5,599 nt of DNA from Bacillota bacterium (GCA_023442905.1 JAEZWY010000209.1:1-5599); one strand, 5' to 3'; positions 1 through 5,470 are shown, numbered from the stretch's first letter. Notes: generated by a model from the letters alone, not told the origin. Translations and numbers: made by a program.

Positions 1-484
1 CCTTTTGGGTCGAACCATCAGCCTGTAATAGTAAGGCTTCAGTTGGGATCAAATTCATCAGGTTGGTAATTTCACGGCGCGACCGCCCTTCCGCATAATC
101 CTCTAGGAAATGTGCACCGGCAAAAATTAATATCAATAAGGCAGCTTCATAGAATGAACCAATCAGGATGGCTCCTATAGCCGCTAACCCCATCAAGAGG
201 TGGATATTTGGTTTGAATTTACCAGCTGACAAACTATCTTGGATGGTATCCCCAAAACCTTCCCCTAAAACATGGTAGCCAGAAAGGACAACGGCTATCA
301 CCATTAGGATATTGCCTATAAAACTTTGCCAGTTACCAATGATTATTCCAAATATAAAGGCAACAAAGCCTAGTATATAAAATTGTGTTGCCCGTTTCGT
401 ATCATGTTCACTATGGTTGTGCCCATGGTGGTCATGTCTATGTGATGCTTTATCTTTGTGGTGATGGTGGTTGTTTTCAGTCAT
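1..484 (-). CDS. Heavy-metal translocating P1B-type ATPase (Zn/Cd/Co-type), N-terminal part
   Basis: Only the first 161 codons are in the window; the rest lies beyond base 1. The protein should be a membrane pump exporting divalent metal (Zn, Cd or Co) at the cost of ATP. The start is the ATG at 484-482, 8 nt after an AAAAGGGAG ribosome site (501-493). Residues 1-27 contain 11 histidines (HHHH at 6-9, then HRHDHHGHNH at 15-24), a likely metal-binding tail. No CxxC-containing HMA domain precedes the membrane region. Hydrophobic segments lie at about 35-50, 55-73, 94-109 and 111-127. The stretch LLMGLAAIGAILIG followed by FAGAHFLEDYAEGRSRREI (121-139) is typical of the early membrane helices and connecting segment of ZntA/CadA-like ATPases. 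The CPC motif, phosphorylated Asp and ATP-binding domain are not visible, so metal specificity is inferred from the His-rich tail and the SmtB-like operators upstream. Confidence 0.9.
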   Translation of the reverse strand, partial: MTENNHHHHKDKASHRHDHHGHNHSEHDTKRATQFYILGFVAFIFGIIIGNWQSFIGNILMVIAVVLSGYHVLGEGFGDTIQDSLSAGKFKPNIHLLMGLAAIGAILIGSFYEAALLILIFAGAHFLEDYAEGRSRREITNLMNLIPTEALLLQADGSTQK

Positions 485-528
485 CAGGTCCACTCCCTTT
501 TAATCAATTCACTTACTATCTACAAGTC

Positions 529-550
529 TATATGAATACTCATTCATATA
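529..550. promoter_or_regulatory. Probable ArsR/SmtB-family operator O1
   Basis: A perfect inverted repeat with 9-bp arms TATATGAAT and ATTCATATA around a 4-bp centre (ACTC). The ATATGA-N8-TCATAT core matches the known form of operators bound by metal-sensing ArsR/SmtB repressors such as CzrA and SmtB. It lies about 10 bp downstream of the -10 box of the ATPase promoter, over the start of the transcript, where a bound apo-repressor would block transcription. The repressor gene is not in the window. Confidence 0.62.
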
Positions 551-560
551 CCTCACCATC

Positions 561-588
561 ATTATACCTTAACTATATGAAAAAGCAA
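561..588 (-). promoter_or_regulatory. Promoter of the metal ATPase gene
   Basis: On the minus strand a perfect TATAAT (-10, 566-561) stands 16 bp after TTGCTT (-35, 588-583). The latter matches TTGACA only in its first three bases. Transcription would start near 553 and leave a leader of about 70 nt that contains operator O1. Operator O2 overlaps the -35 box. Confidence 0.68.
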
Positions 589-594
589 TCATAT
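575..594. promoter_or_regulatory. Second, weaker ArsR/SmtB-type operator O2
   Basis: ATATGA (575-580) and TCATAT (589-594) form a 6-bp inverted repeat with an 8-bp spacer, exactly the core arrangement of O1. The two centres are 45 bp apart. O2 covers the -35 hexamer (583-588) of the ATPase promoter, so O1 and O2 bracket the -10 box. The shared spacing argues for one regulator binding both. The AT-rich setting makes chance similarity possible, hence the lower confidence. Confidence 0.45.
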
Positions 595-629
595 TTCATA
601 AAAAGATAGACTACAAGCGAATTAAAATT

Positions 630-638
630 TGCTATAAT
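630..638 (+). promoter_or_regulatory. Extended -10 promoter of the DUF2829-SDR unit
   Basis: TGCTATAAT gives a consensus -10 box (633-638) with the TGn extension. There is no good -35 hexamer at 15-19 bp upstream, which is tolerable for extended -10 promoters. The start would be near 645, giving a leader of about 28 nt. It is divergent from the metal ATPase promoter, with the two -10 boxes about 67 bp apart. Confidence 0.62.
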
Positions 639-672
639 AGCTGTTGACGAATTTTCGAGGAGGTGAAAATAA

Positions 673-912
673 ATGACATTTGAACAAATCTTACCTAAAC
701 TACGTCAAGGTGCACACATTATCCGTGATGGTTGGGGTGGCGCAGAAGAGTACGTAAAACTAGTTGACCCGAAAGAATTTGAAGGTCAAGCAATTACGCC
801 CTACTTCCTAATTTCAGTTGCAGGCGAGGGCTTCTCAATGTTCCAACCAACTGTATGCGATATCCTTGCTGAAGACTGGTCTATTGTTGACCCTGAAACT
901 GTTGCCAAATAA
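673..912 (+). CDS. DUF2829 / Thoeris anti-defence 2 (Tad2)-like small protein
   Basis: A 79-residue protein consisting of one DUF2829 domain. The family signature is visible: an N-terminal helix, then R18-D-GW (20-21), PYFL (43-46), and a C-terminal MFQPT (56-60) followed by D63-ILAEDW (64-69). In phages, DUF2829 proteins named Tad2 bind and sequester the cyclic ADP-ribose signal of the Thoeris defence system. Homologues of about 80 residues are also common in lactic acid bacterial chromosomes and phages, where their role is unknown. The start is certain: AGGAGGTGA (658-666) is 6 nt upstream. The SDR gene follows after only 13 nt, so the two are probably co-transcribed from the extended -10 promoter. 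No phage genes surround it, so it may be a resident gene or a relic. Membership of the family is clear; signal binding is not shown. Confidence 0.88.
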   Translation: MTFEQILPKLRQGAHIIRDGWGGAEEYVKLVDPKEFEGQAITPYFLISVAGEGFSMFQPTVCDILAEDWSIVDPETVAK

Positions 913-925
913 AAGAGTGATCACT

Positions 926-1705
926 ATGACAAACACATATACAGATTTTCCAAAGTTACCCAATCAGTTGAATGTCGTAATTACTGGCGCTATGTCAGGT
1001 ATTGGGGCTAGCCAAGTTGAGGCTTTCTTAAGTCATGGCCACCGGGTTTACACCGTGGATATTCAAACTAATGCTGATCAATTGGCGAAATGGCAAGCTA
1101 TCTACCCAGAAACCTACTATTTCCAAGAATTGGACTGTAGTGATGTTTCGGCGGTTTCGTCCTTTTTCCAACATATTACTAAAGACCTATCTGGAATTGA
1201 TGTCCTATGTAATACGGCGGGCAAGTTGGACGGGTATGTGGCTTTAGGGGATACGAATCCTGATTTATGGGCGGATATCCTAACGCATAATCTCCAGTCT
1301 GTTTTTAATATGACCAAGGCGGCTCTACCATACTTATTAGCCAACCCCACTTCGCGCTTGATTAATATGGCTTCGATCGCGGGCTTAACGGCTGGTGGTG
1401 GCGGGATTGCTTATACAACAGCTAAGCATGCTATCGTCGGCTTTACTAAACAGATGGCCTACGACTATGCGGGGCAAGGGTTAGTGGCGAACGCCATTGC
1501 GCCTGGTGCCATCATGACGCCAATGAACCAAGCTGATTTTGTGGGTGATAGTCCCATGGCCGACCAAGTGATGGCTCAAACACCCGCTAAACGGTGGGCA
1601 AGTCCTGATGAAGTGGCAGCCCTGACCCTATTTCTAGCTAGTGACCAGGCAGCCTACATGCAAGGGAATACTATATCTGTTGATGGCGGTTGGCTGATCC
1701 GGTAA
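926..1705 (+). CDS. Classical short-chain dehydrogenase/reductase (SDR), FabG-like
   Basis: A 259-residue cytosolic NAD(P)-dependent oxidoreductase of normal SDR length. The glycine motif TGAMSGIG is at 20-27. Asp45 ends the second strand, which usually means preference for NAD(H) over NADP(H). D70 lies in LDCSD, NTAG at 96-99, and the catalytic tetrad is N122, S150, Y163 and K167 (YTTAK). APGAIMTPM follows at 192-200, and the C-terminus ends SVDGGWLIR, as in FabG-type enzymes. The substrate cannot be named; lone SDRs like this are often labelled 3-oxoacyl-ACP reductase without proof. The ATG at 926 is chosen because the reading frame upstream (an ATG at 818) overlaps the DUF2829 gene and adds unrelated residues. 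A modest AGAGTGA ribosome site (914-920) sits 5 nt before 926. It is the second gene of the unit with DUF2829. Confidence 0.92.
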   Translation: MTNTYTDFPKLPNQLNVVITGAMSGIGASQVEAFLSHGHRVYTVDIQTNADQLAKWQAIYPETYYFQELDCSDVSAVSSFFQHITKDLSGIDVLCNTAGKLDGYVALGDTNPDLWADILTHNLQSVFNMTKAALPYLLANPTSRLINMASIAGLTAGGGGIAYTTAKHAIVGFTKQMAYDYAGQGLVANAIAPGAIMTPMNQADFVGDSPMADQVMAQTPAKRWASPDEVAALTLFLASDQAAYMQGNTISVDGGWLIR

Positions 1706-1753
1706 CTTTCTACATATATAAAATCACAAATCCAACATCACAAATTACACTAA

Positions 1754-1838
1754 AATTGCGACACTTCGGTAGAGTACTACTCACTGGTATCAGTGTCCTT
1801 TGGTCGCAATTGCACACTAGGCCCAGCCTATAAAGGAG
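1754..1838 (+). promoter_or_regulatory. Putative preQ1-II-like riboswitch in the queT leader (translation control)
   Basis: The leader folds in a recognisable order. A 9-bp perfect stem pairs AATTGCGAC (1754-1762) with GTCGCAATT (1803-1811). Inside its loop, just before the 3' strand, UCCUUU (1796-1801) can pair with AAAGGA (1832-1837), the queT Shine-Dalgarno. A linker UGCACAC leads to a 5-bp hairpin (UAGGC 1818-1822, loop CCA, GCCUA 1826-1830), one base before the Shine-Dalgarno. This is the pseudoknot layout known for preQ1-II riboswitches, including the small hairpin before AAAGGAG. With preQ1 bound the ribosome site would be hidden and transporter synthesis lowered. The loop is larger than usual: it holds CACTG-GTAT-CAGTG (1782-1795) and a weaker GTAG-AGTA-CTAC hairpin (1769-1780). 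The class assignment rests on layout and on the gene controlled. A weak possible promoter (TTGGCT at 1690, TATATA at 1715, 19-bp spacing) precedes it; read-through from the SDR gene is also possible. Confidence 0.6.
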
Positions 1839-1844
1839 ACTTAA

Positions 1845-2393
1845 ATGAATAACGCAAATGATACAATCACCCCTTCACGCTTTACCACTCTAGATATGAC
1901 TAAGATTGCCGTCGTGGCAGCTTTATACGTGGTCATCACCCTAGTCATCGCGCCGATTTCTTACGGCCCCGTTCAATTCCGGATTTCTGAATCTCTAAAC
2001 TTCCTAGCCCTTCACAATAAACGCTATATCTGGGCAGTTTCTATCGGTGTTTTCATCGCCAACTTTCTGACTTACGGCCCAATCGACATGATCGTCGGCT
2101 CTGTTTCAACCTTTATCTTTCTATACATTGGTCGCTGGTTAGGTGATTATCTTGTCAAAATGGCCAAGCAAGCTCAATTTGACTTATTGCCTGACCAATG
2201 GATTCGCTATATTACTTTGACAGTCATTTTCGCCCTATCCATGTTCACAACCACTACAACAATCGTATTAGTCGGTGCCGACGCTGCCTTCTTACCGATA
2301 TATTTCTCACTAGCCCTGTCTGAATTTGCGGCCATGACCCTTGGTATGTTCATTATGTACCCATTAAGCAAACGAATCGATTTCGACCGCTAA
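1845..2393 (+). CDS. queT: QueT family queuosine-precursor (preQ1) transporter
   Basis: A 182-residue integral membrane protein of the QueT family (COG4708), the substrate-binding S component thought to import the queuosine precursor preQ1/preQ0 with a shared ECF energizing module. No ECF ATPase or T component is nearby, as is usual for group II ECF systems. After a polar N-terminus of about 17 residues, hydrophobic segments lie near 19-38, 61-79, 83-98, 119-135, 138-157 and 159-174. The conserved loop YGPVQFRISESL (40-51) is the family hallmark. The ATG at 1845 stands 6 nt after AAGGAG. The preQ1-II-like leader directly upstream supports the assignment, since that riboswitch class is known chiefly in front of this family. 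The queuosine synthesis genes are not in the window. Confidence 0.92.
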   Translation: MNNANDTITPSRFTTLDMTKIAVVAALYVVITLVIAPISYGPVQFRISESLNFLALHNKRYIWAVSIGVFIANFLTYGPIDMIVGSVSTFIFLYIGRWLGDYLVKMAKQAQFDLLPDQWIRYITLTVIFALSMFTTTTTIVLVGADAAFLPIYFSLALSEFAAMTLGMFIMYPLSKRIDFDR

Positions 2394-2405
2394 CAAGCGG
2401 ATTCT

Positions 2406-2434
2406 TTGAATTGCCCTTTTTTGACCTTTATACT
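2406..2434 (+). promoter_or_regulatory. Promoter of the NAD(P)-binding atypical SDR gene
   Basis: TTGAAT (2406-2411) and TATACT (2429-2434) are separated by 17 bp, a good housekeeping sigma-factor promoter. The start would be near 2441, giving a leader of about 65 nt with a small hairpin (AAATGA 2471-2476, TCATTT 2482-2487) directly before the ribosome site. Confidence 0.55.
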
Positions 2435-2488
2435 ATGTAGTAGACAAATGAATATACAAATTTGATAGAGAAATGAAAGAGTCATTTG

Positions 2489-2495
2489 AAAGGAG
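2489..2495 (+). promoter_or_regulatory. Ribosome binding site fixing the atypical SDR start
   Basis: AAAGGAG ends 10 nt before the ATG at 2506. An in-frame ATG at 2473 lies upstream of this site and has no comparable ribosome site of its own, so 2506 is taken as the true start. Confidence 0.75.
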
Positions 2496-2505
2496 CGTTT
2501 CAAAC

Positions 2506-3159
2506 ATGAGAGTACTCGTTATTGGTGCCAATGGTGGCGTATCTCGTCACTTCGCAGATTTTGTAAAAGATTCAGAAACGATAGAAGAAGTTGCGGCCAT
2601 CCGTAACTTAGACCAAGCCCCCTTCTTTGAAGAACGTGGGATTGAGTCAGTTTACTTAGACTTAACCAAACACACACAAGCAGACATTGAAAAAATTCTG
2701 ACCGACAATAAAATCGATTCAGTGATTTTCTCTGCCGGTGCTGGTGGATCAGGTGACGACATTGTTATGATGGTTGACCTTGATGGGGCTATTAAATCGA
2801 TGCAAGCTGCTGAGGCAGTTGGTATCAAGCGTTTCGTGATCGTGTCTACATTTAGAACTGGTCGCGAGGAAATCGAGAAAGATGTCCTACGCGTTTATAC
2901 CACTGCGAAAACTTACGCAGACGAATGGTTGAAATCACGCACCAACTTAGATTGGACCATTGTTCACCCAGGTATTCTACGTGATGAACCAGGTTCTGGA
3001 AAAATTACTACCGAACCCCAAGCTGAAATCATTGACGTGGCCCGTCAAAACGTAGCCCAAACCTTACTAGCAGTTCTGGAAAACGACAATACTATTGGTA
3101 AAGAATTTGAAGTGGTAGATGGCGATACAGATGTCACAACAGCCGTTCAAAATCTATAA
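2506..3159 (+). CDS. NAD(P)-binding atypical SDR (SDR_a5 / YhfK-like)
   Basis: A 217-residue single-domain Rossmann protein, probably a soluble NAD(P)-dependent oxidoreductase or NAD(P)-sensing protein of the NmrA-like/atypical SDR group (compare B. subtilis YhfK). It begins MRVLVIGANGG, with the nucleotide-binding loop at residues 7-13. The third glycine of the usual GxxGxxG is replaced by Ser13. IDSVIFSAGAGG (70-81) is the strand that lines the cofactor. RFVIVST (109-115) carries Ser114, and YTTAK (131-135) supplies the Tyr and Lys of the active site. WTIVHPGIL (150-158) is the typical signature after it. The start at 2506 begins exactly at the first beta strand, and an AAAGGAG site supports it. 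The substrate is unknown. The gene appears monocistronic, with its own promoter and the terminator at 3183-3236. Confidence 0.9.
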   Translation: MRVLVIGANGGVSRHFADFVKDSETIEEVAAIRNLDQAPFFEERGIESVYLDLTKHTQADIEKILTDNKIDSVIFSAGAGGSGDDIVMMVDLDGAIKSMQAAEAVGIKRFVIVSTFRTGREEIEKDVLRVYTTAKTYADEWLKSRTNLDWTIVHPGILRDEPGSGKITTEPQAEIIDVARQNVAQTLLAVLENDNTIGKEFEVVDGDTDVTTAVQNL

Positions 3160-3182
3160 GTATGCATAAGTAAATAAATCAG

Positions 3183-3236
3183 TAAATAAGTAAAAGGTGC
3201 CCGCGAACAAAGTCGCAGGCACCTTTTACTTATTTA
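3183..3236. terminator. Bidirectional intrinsic terminator between convergent genes
   Basis: A perfect 19-bp inverted repeat (3183-3201 with 3218-3236) contains GGTGCC/GGCACC at its inner end and A-rich/T-rich outer ends. A C/A mismatch and a further 4 bp (GCGA 3203-3206, TCGC 3213-3216) close a six-base loop. The run of T after the GC-rich core (TTTT at 3224-3227, and the mirror on the other strand) allows termination in both directions. It begins 23 nt after the atypical SDR stop and 3 nt after the stop of the opposing AlkD-like gene, so it serves both. Confidence 0.92.
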
Positions 3237-3238
3237 AA

Positions 3239-3946
3239 TTAACATCTGACGTATTTACGTTTAAAACCTATCCGGTTTCTTTCAATTTCCTTTTGAATCG
3301 ACGCATAAGCATTCAAAGTTTGTGGTTTCTTGTGTTCACGCTCAATGACTAATTCACCAATTTCTTCCGCTACTGTTAGGGCTTTTTCAGATAAAGGAAT
3401 ATAGGATAAGCCAACCGTATAAACAAAGTTGTTCATTGAATGCTTGGTCCGTTCAGGTTGATCATGAATTGTTTCTTTAACTTGTTCCAACATAGCTGAC
3501 AACTTATCTTTATCAAAATTGTCGTCTTTCAACCGACCCAACAGCCAGCAATAAGTCGACCAGCCAGCTGACATCCTCAATTCTTCGCCAGAGGCAATCC
3601 ACTTGTCCGCCACTTCTTGGGCGATATCCGCTTCAGATAAGGTCACAGCAACCACCCAATCAGCCAACATAAAGCAGTAAGCTTGGTCCATCCACCGGTC
3701 ATAATCCGCTTCCGTCATGGCATTAGCATCCGCAATCACACCCGCAAAGTACATAGCATCATAGTTTCCTGATGCATACAATTCTTCAGCAAGGTCTTGA
3801 TTTATTTTAATCGCTTTCCGCATGGGTTTCATAGACCCAGTCGTTACTCCAAATAACGGCTCCACCGCCCCATTTGACAGGTACATTTTCTTGGTCCGTT
3901 CTTTCCCCAAAGCTTCTAGCTCCGTCATCACTTCAGCGTATTCCAT
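3239..3946 (-). CDS. AlkD-like DNA alkylation repair protein
   Basis: A 235-residue all-alpha protein of the DNA alkylation repair family (HEAT-like repeats), whose members remove N3- and N7-alkylated bases as DNA glycosylases. The N-terminal part AVEPLFGVTTGSMKPMRKAIK (27-47) is the family signature, and the C-terminus KPQTLNAYASIQKEIERN (208-225) with GFKRKYVRC is also typical. In Bacillus AlkD the key residues are Trp109, Asp113 and Arg148. Here the FMLAD stretch (92-96) suggests Asp96 is kept but Phe92 replaces the Trp, and Arg124 may be the Arg; this alignment is by eye. Start: ATG at 3946-3944, 7 nt after AAAGGG. It is the last gene of a minus-strand operon, 58 nt after the membrane protein gene, with no clear promoter in that gap. 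It stops 3 nt before the shared terminator. Activity on alkylated DNA is a family inference. Confidence 0.88.
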   Translation of the reverse strand: MEYAEVMTELEALGKERTKKMYLSNGAVEPLFGVTTGSMKPMRKAIKINQDLAEELYASGNYDAMYFAGVIADANAMTEADYDRWMDQAYCFMLADWVVAVTLSEADIAQEVADKWIASGEELRMSAGWSTYCWLLGRLKDDNFDKDKLSAMLEQVKETIHDQPERTKHSMNNFVYTVGLSYIPLSEKALTVAEEIGELVIEREHKKPQTLNAYASIQKEIERNRIGFKRKYVRC

Positions 3947-4004
3947 ATCCTCACCCTTTCTTTCAAGTCGCTATCATCATTTAGTCTTCGCCTTTTCTAG
4001 CCGT

Positions 4005-4652
4005 CTAAATGTTACTTCCAGTTAATTTATTGACAATGGGTTCAGCCAATTTAGCTCTAAAGGTTGAAATCATCGGTCCCGCAAAGAAACCTAAATAAAC
4101 AGTCATTAAGCCAACCGGACCGCCTAATAATAAGGCCATCAGTAAACAGATAATTTCGTGGGCAAAACGGACTTGCGCATAAGAAAATTTACTTTTCTCC
4201 TCAACAGTTGGTGCAATCGCATCTAGTGGTGCTGTACCAATTCCGGCTGAAATGTATAAAGATGCACCGAATAGGAATATCGTACCTGCAATGACAGTCA
4301 ATACAACCCGGATCAATAAATTCATATCACCGTCACCTAAACCTGCCTGATTAAAAAAGAAATCAAAAAATTCCACGATATAACCGACAAAGAACCAGTT
4401 AATAATAGTACCCAGGCCAAATTGACTACGGTCAACGAAGACTACAGCTAAAAATATAAATACATTAAAAATGACGACCACAGTCCCGAAACGAATGCCA
4501 GTTAAGGCCGAAATCCCCATATTCATTGCACTATATGGATCCATCCCCATATCGATAGTCCCAGATAATGAGATGCCAAATGCAATCGCCACACAGCCAA
4601 TAAAGGCCACAATGGCTCGGATCAGTAAATCTTTATTCAAATAATCTTTCAT
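4005..4652 (-). CDS. YczE/YyaS/YitT-type integral membrane protein
   Basis: A 215-residue membrane protein resembling COG2364 (YczE-like). The family's biochemical function is unknown, and some members are discussed as transporters or as helpers of other systems. About five hydrophobic segments are visible: 9-30, 56-74, 82-100, 112-135 and 163-190. Conserved-looking loops are GMDPYSAMNMGI (36-47) after the first segment and SAGIGTAPLDAIA (135-147) after the fourth; paired small-residue and Pro/Asp loops of this kind mark the family. The start ATG (4652-4650) follows AAAAGGAG (4668-4661) by 8 nt. It lies 24 nt after the MBL hydrolase stop and 58 nt before the AlkD-like gene, so all three are probably one transcript. 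The family call is firm; the role is not known. Confidence 0.85.
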   Translation of the reverse strand: MKDYLNKDLLIRAIVAFIGCVAIAFGISLSGTIDMGMDPYSAMNMGISALTGIRFGTVVVIFNVFIFLAVVFVDRSQFGLGTIINWFFVGYIVEFFDFFFNQAGLGDGDMNLLIRVVLTVIAGTIFLFGASLYISAGIGTAPLDAIAPTVEEKSKFSYAQVRFAHEIICLLMALLLGGPVGLMTVYLGFFAGPMISTFRAKLAEPIVNKLTGSNI

Positions 4653-4676
4653 ATAATAATCTCCTTTTTAATGCTA

Positions 4677-5387
4677 CTAAACTTGCATAAACGCGTCTAA
4701 TTCTTCAAACGTAATTGGGTCGATGTGGCCATGCAAGTAGAAATCAGCGTCCAGTTGACTCAAAGTCTGACGTAGGACAGCCATTTTCTCAGGGTCTAAA
4801 TAAGAATTGTTGTAGAAGTCTTCAGTAATGGTATCACCAATGAAGGCCACTTTTTCAGACGGAATATAGATAATCATCCCATCTTCAGAGTGCGGATTCA
4901 CCACTGGGAAAACTTTCACTTCAAGGTTACCTAAATCAATATTCAGCTCACCCTCAAATTCAAAATTAGCTTGTTTTACTTTAATTTGGTTTACTGGATT
5001 GTCATATTCAACACGTAGATATTGGTCACAAAAAGCGCATTCTTCGCCTGTTTCAAGGCGTTCTTGCATCGCTTCCTCAGTCCACTTCCACTCAGCCATC
5101 ACCCCTAATTGCGCATTGGTTTTCTTATTCGCTAAGACCGGCGTATCCACCGCATGAATCCCATAAGTATGGTCCCAATGCCAATGGGTAATTAAAGTCA
5201 TTGCTTCTTTAGGCAAACCTAGACGTTCAACTTCTTGGTCGAAATTCGCTACATGGCTGGCAGAATTTCCAGCATCAATTCGCAAAGAAAACTTGTCTCC
5301 TTTGATATAACCCAGAACTGGGCGGTCCAAATCCTCATCCGCCGGCATATAATACACACGTTCTGTTAATTGCTTTAATTGTCTCAT
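4677..5387 (-). CDS. MBL-fold metallo-hydrolase
   Basis: A 236-residue cytosolic metallo-beta-lactamase-fold hydrolase. The metal site is complete: THWHWDH (67-73) is the HxHxDH motif followed by G76, His166 lies in NPHSEDG, Asp185 in FIGDT, and His219/His221 in YLHGHID near the C-terminus. Two bound metals (usually Zn) are expected. The residues 86-145, between the HxHxDH motif and the next strands, are acidic and carry a CAFC pair (117-120) that may be structural. The substrate cannot be told: the fold covers thioesterases, lactonases, phosphodiesterases and others. It is the first gene of the minus-strand operon. The start at 5387 has an AAAAGGAG 12 nt upstream (a rather long gap) and an extra AAAGG directly abutting the ATG; no other in-frame start fits better. 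Confidence 0.9.
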   Translation of the reverse strand: MRQLKQLTERVYYMPADEDLDRPVLGYIKGDKFSLRIDAGNSASHVANFDQEVERLGLPKEAMTLITHWHWDHTYGIHAVDTPVLANKKTNAQLGVMAEWKWTEEAMQERLETGEECAFCDQYLRVEYDNPVNQIKVKQANFEFEGELNIDLGNLEVKVFPVVNPHSEDGMIIYIPSEKVAFIGDTITEDFYNNSYLDPEKMAVLRQTLSQLDADFYLHGHIDPITFEELDAFMQV

Positions 5388-5417
5388 CCTTTAGCTCGTC
5401 TCCTTTTCAGTCAATTC

Positions 5418-5446
5418 ATTATAACAAAATTTACAATCTTCCAATA
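5418..5446 (-). promoter_or_regulatory. Promoter of the MBL-YczE-AlkD operon
   Basis: On the minus strand a perfect TATAAT (5423-5418) is preceded by TG one base away (TGTTATAAT), an extended -10 element. A weak -35, TATTGG, lies 17 bp upstream (5446-5441). Transcription would begin near 5411, about 24 nt before the MBL start codon, so the operon has a very short leader. Confidence 0.62.
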
Positions 5447-5470
5447 CCCCTTAGAAATTTTACCCATATT

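Noticed and set aside
385..609. Plus-strand open frame of 74 codons
   Set aside because: It lies antisense to the metal ATPase and across its promoter and operators, has no ribosome site, and its odd composition comes from the His codons of the opposite strand.
818..925. Upstream extension of the SDR to an ATG at 818
   Set aside because: It overlaps the DUF2829 gene in another frame, adds residues unlike any SDR N-terminus, and the ATG at 926 sits just ahead of the Rossmann strand with its own ribosome site.
916..925. Perfect 10-bp palindrome AGTGATCACT just before the SDR start
   Set aside because: It has no loop for a hairpin, is single-copy in the window, and a 10-bp palindrome can easily arise by chance; an operator is not supported.
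1035..1350. Open frames inside the SDR gene on both strands
   Set aside because: They are shadows of the SDR coding sequence with no family features or ribosome sites.
1796..1838. preQ1-I riboswitch, suggested by GGTCGCA
   Set aside because: The A-rich tail that must pair in the preQ1-I pseudoknot, and a matching closing stem of proper spacing, are missing; the preQ1-II layout fits better.
2387..2400. CCGCT-AACA-AGCGG hairpin overlapping the queT stop as a terminator
   Set aside because: The stem is only 5 bp and is followed by mixed sequence rather than a U run; the nearest T run is about 16 bases away. Termination here is not supported.
2473..2505. Earlier in-frame ATG of the atypical SDR
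   Set aside because: It has only a weak GATAGAG before it, and the strong AAAGGAG lies downstream, before the ATG at 2506.
3822..4025. Plus-strand open frame of 67 codons
   Set aside because: It is antisense to the start of the AlkD-like gene and the gap behind it, with no ribosome site or recognisable protein.
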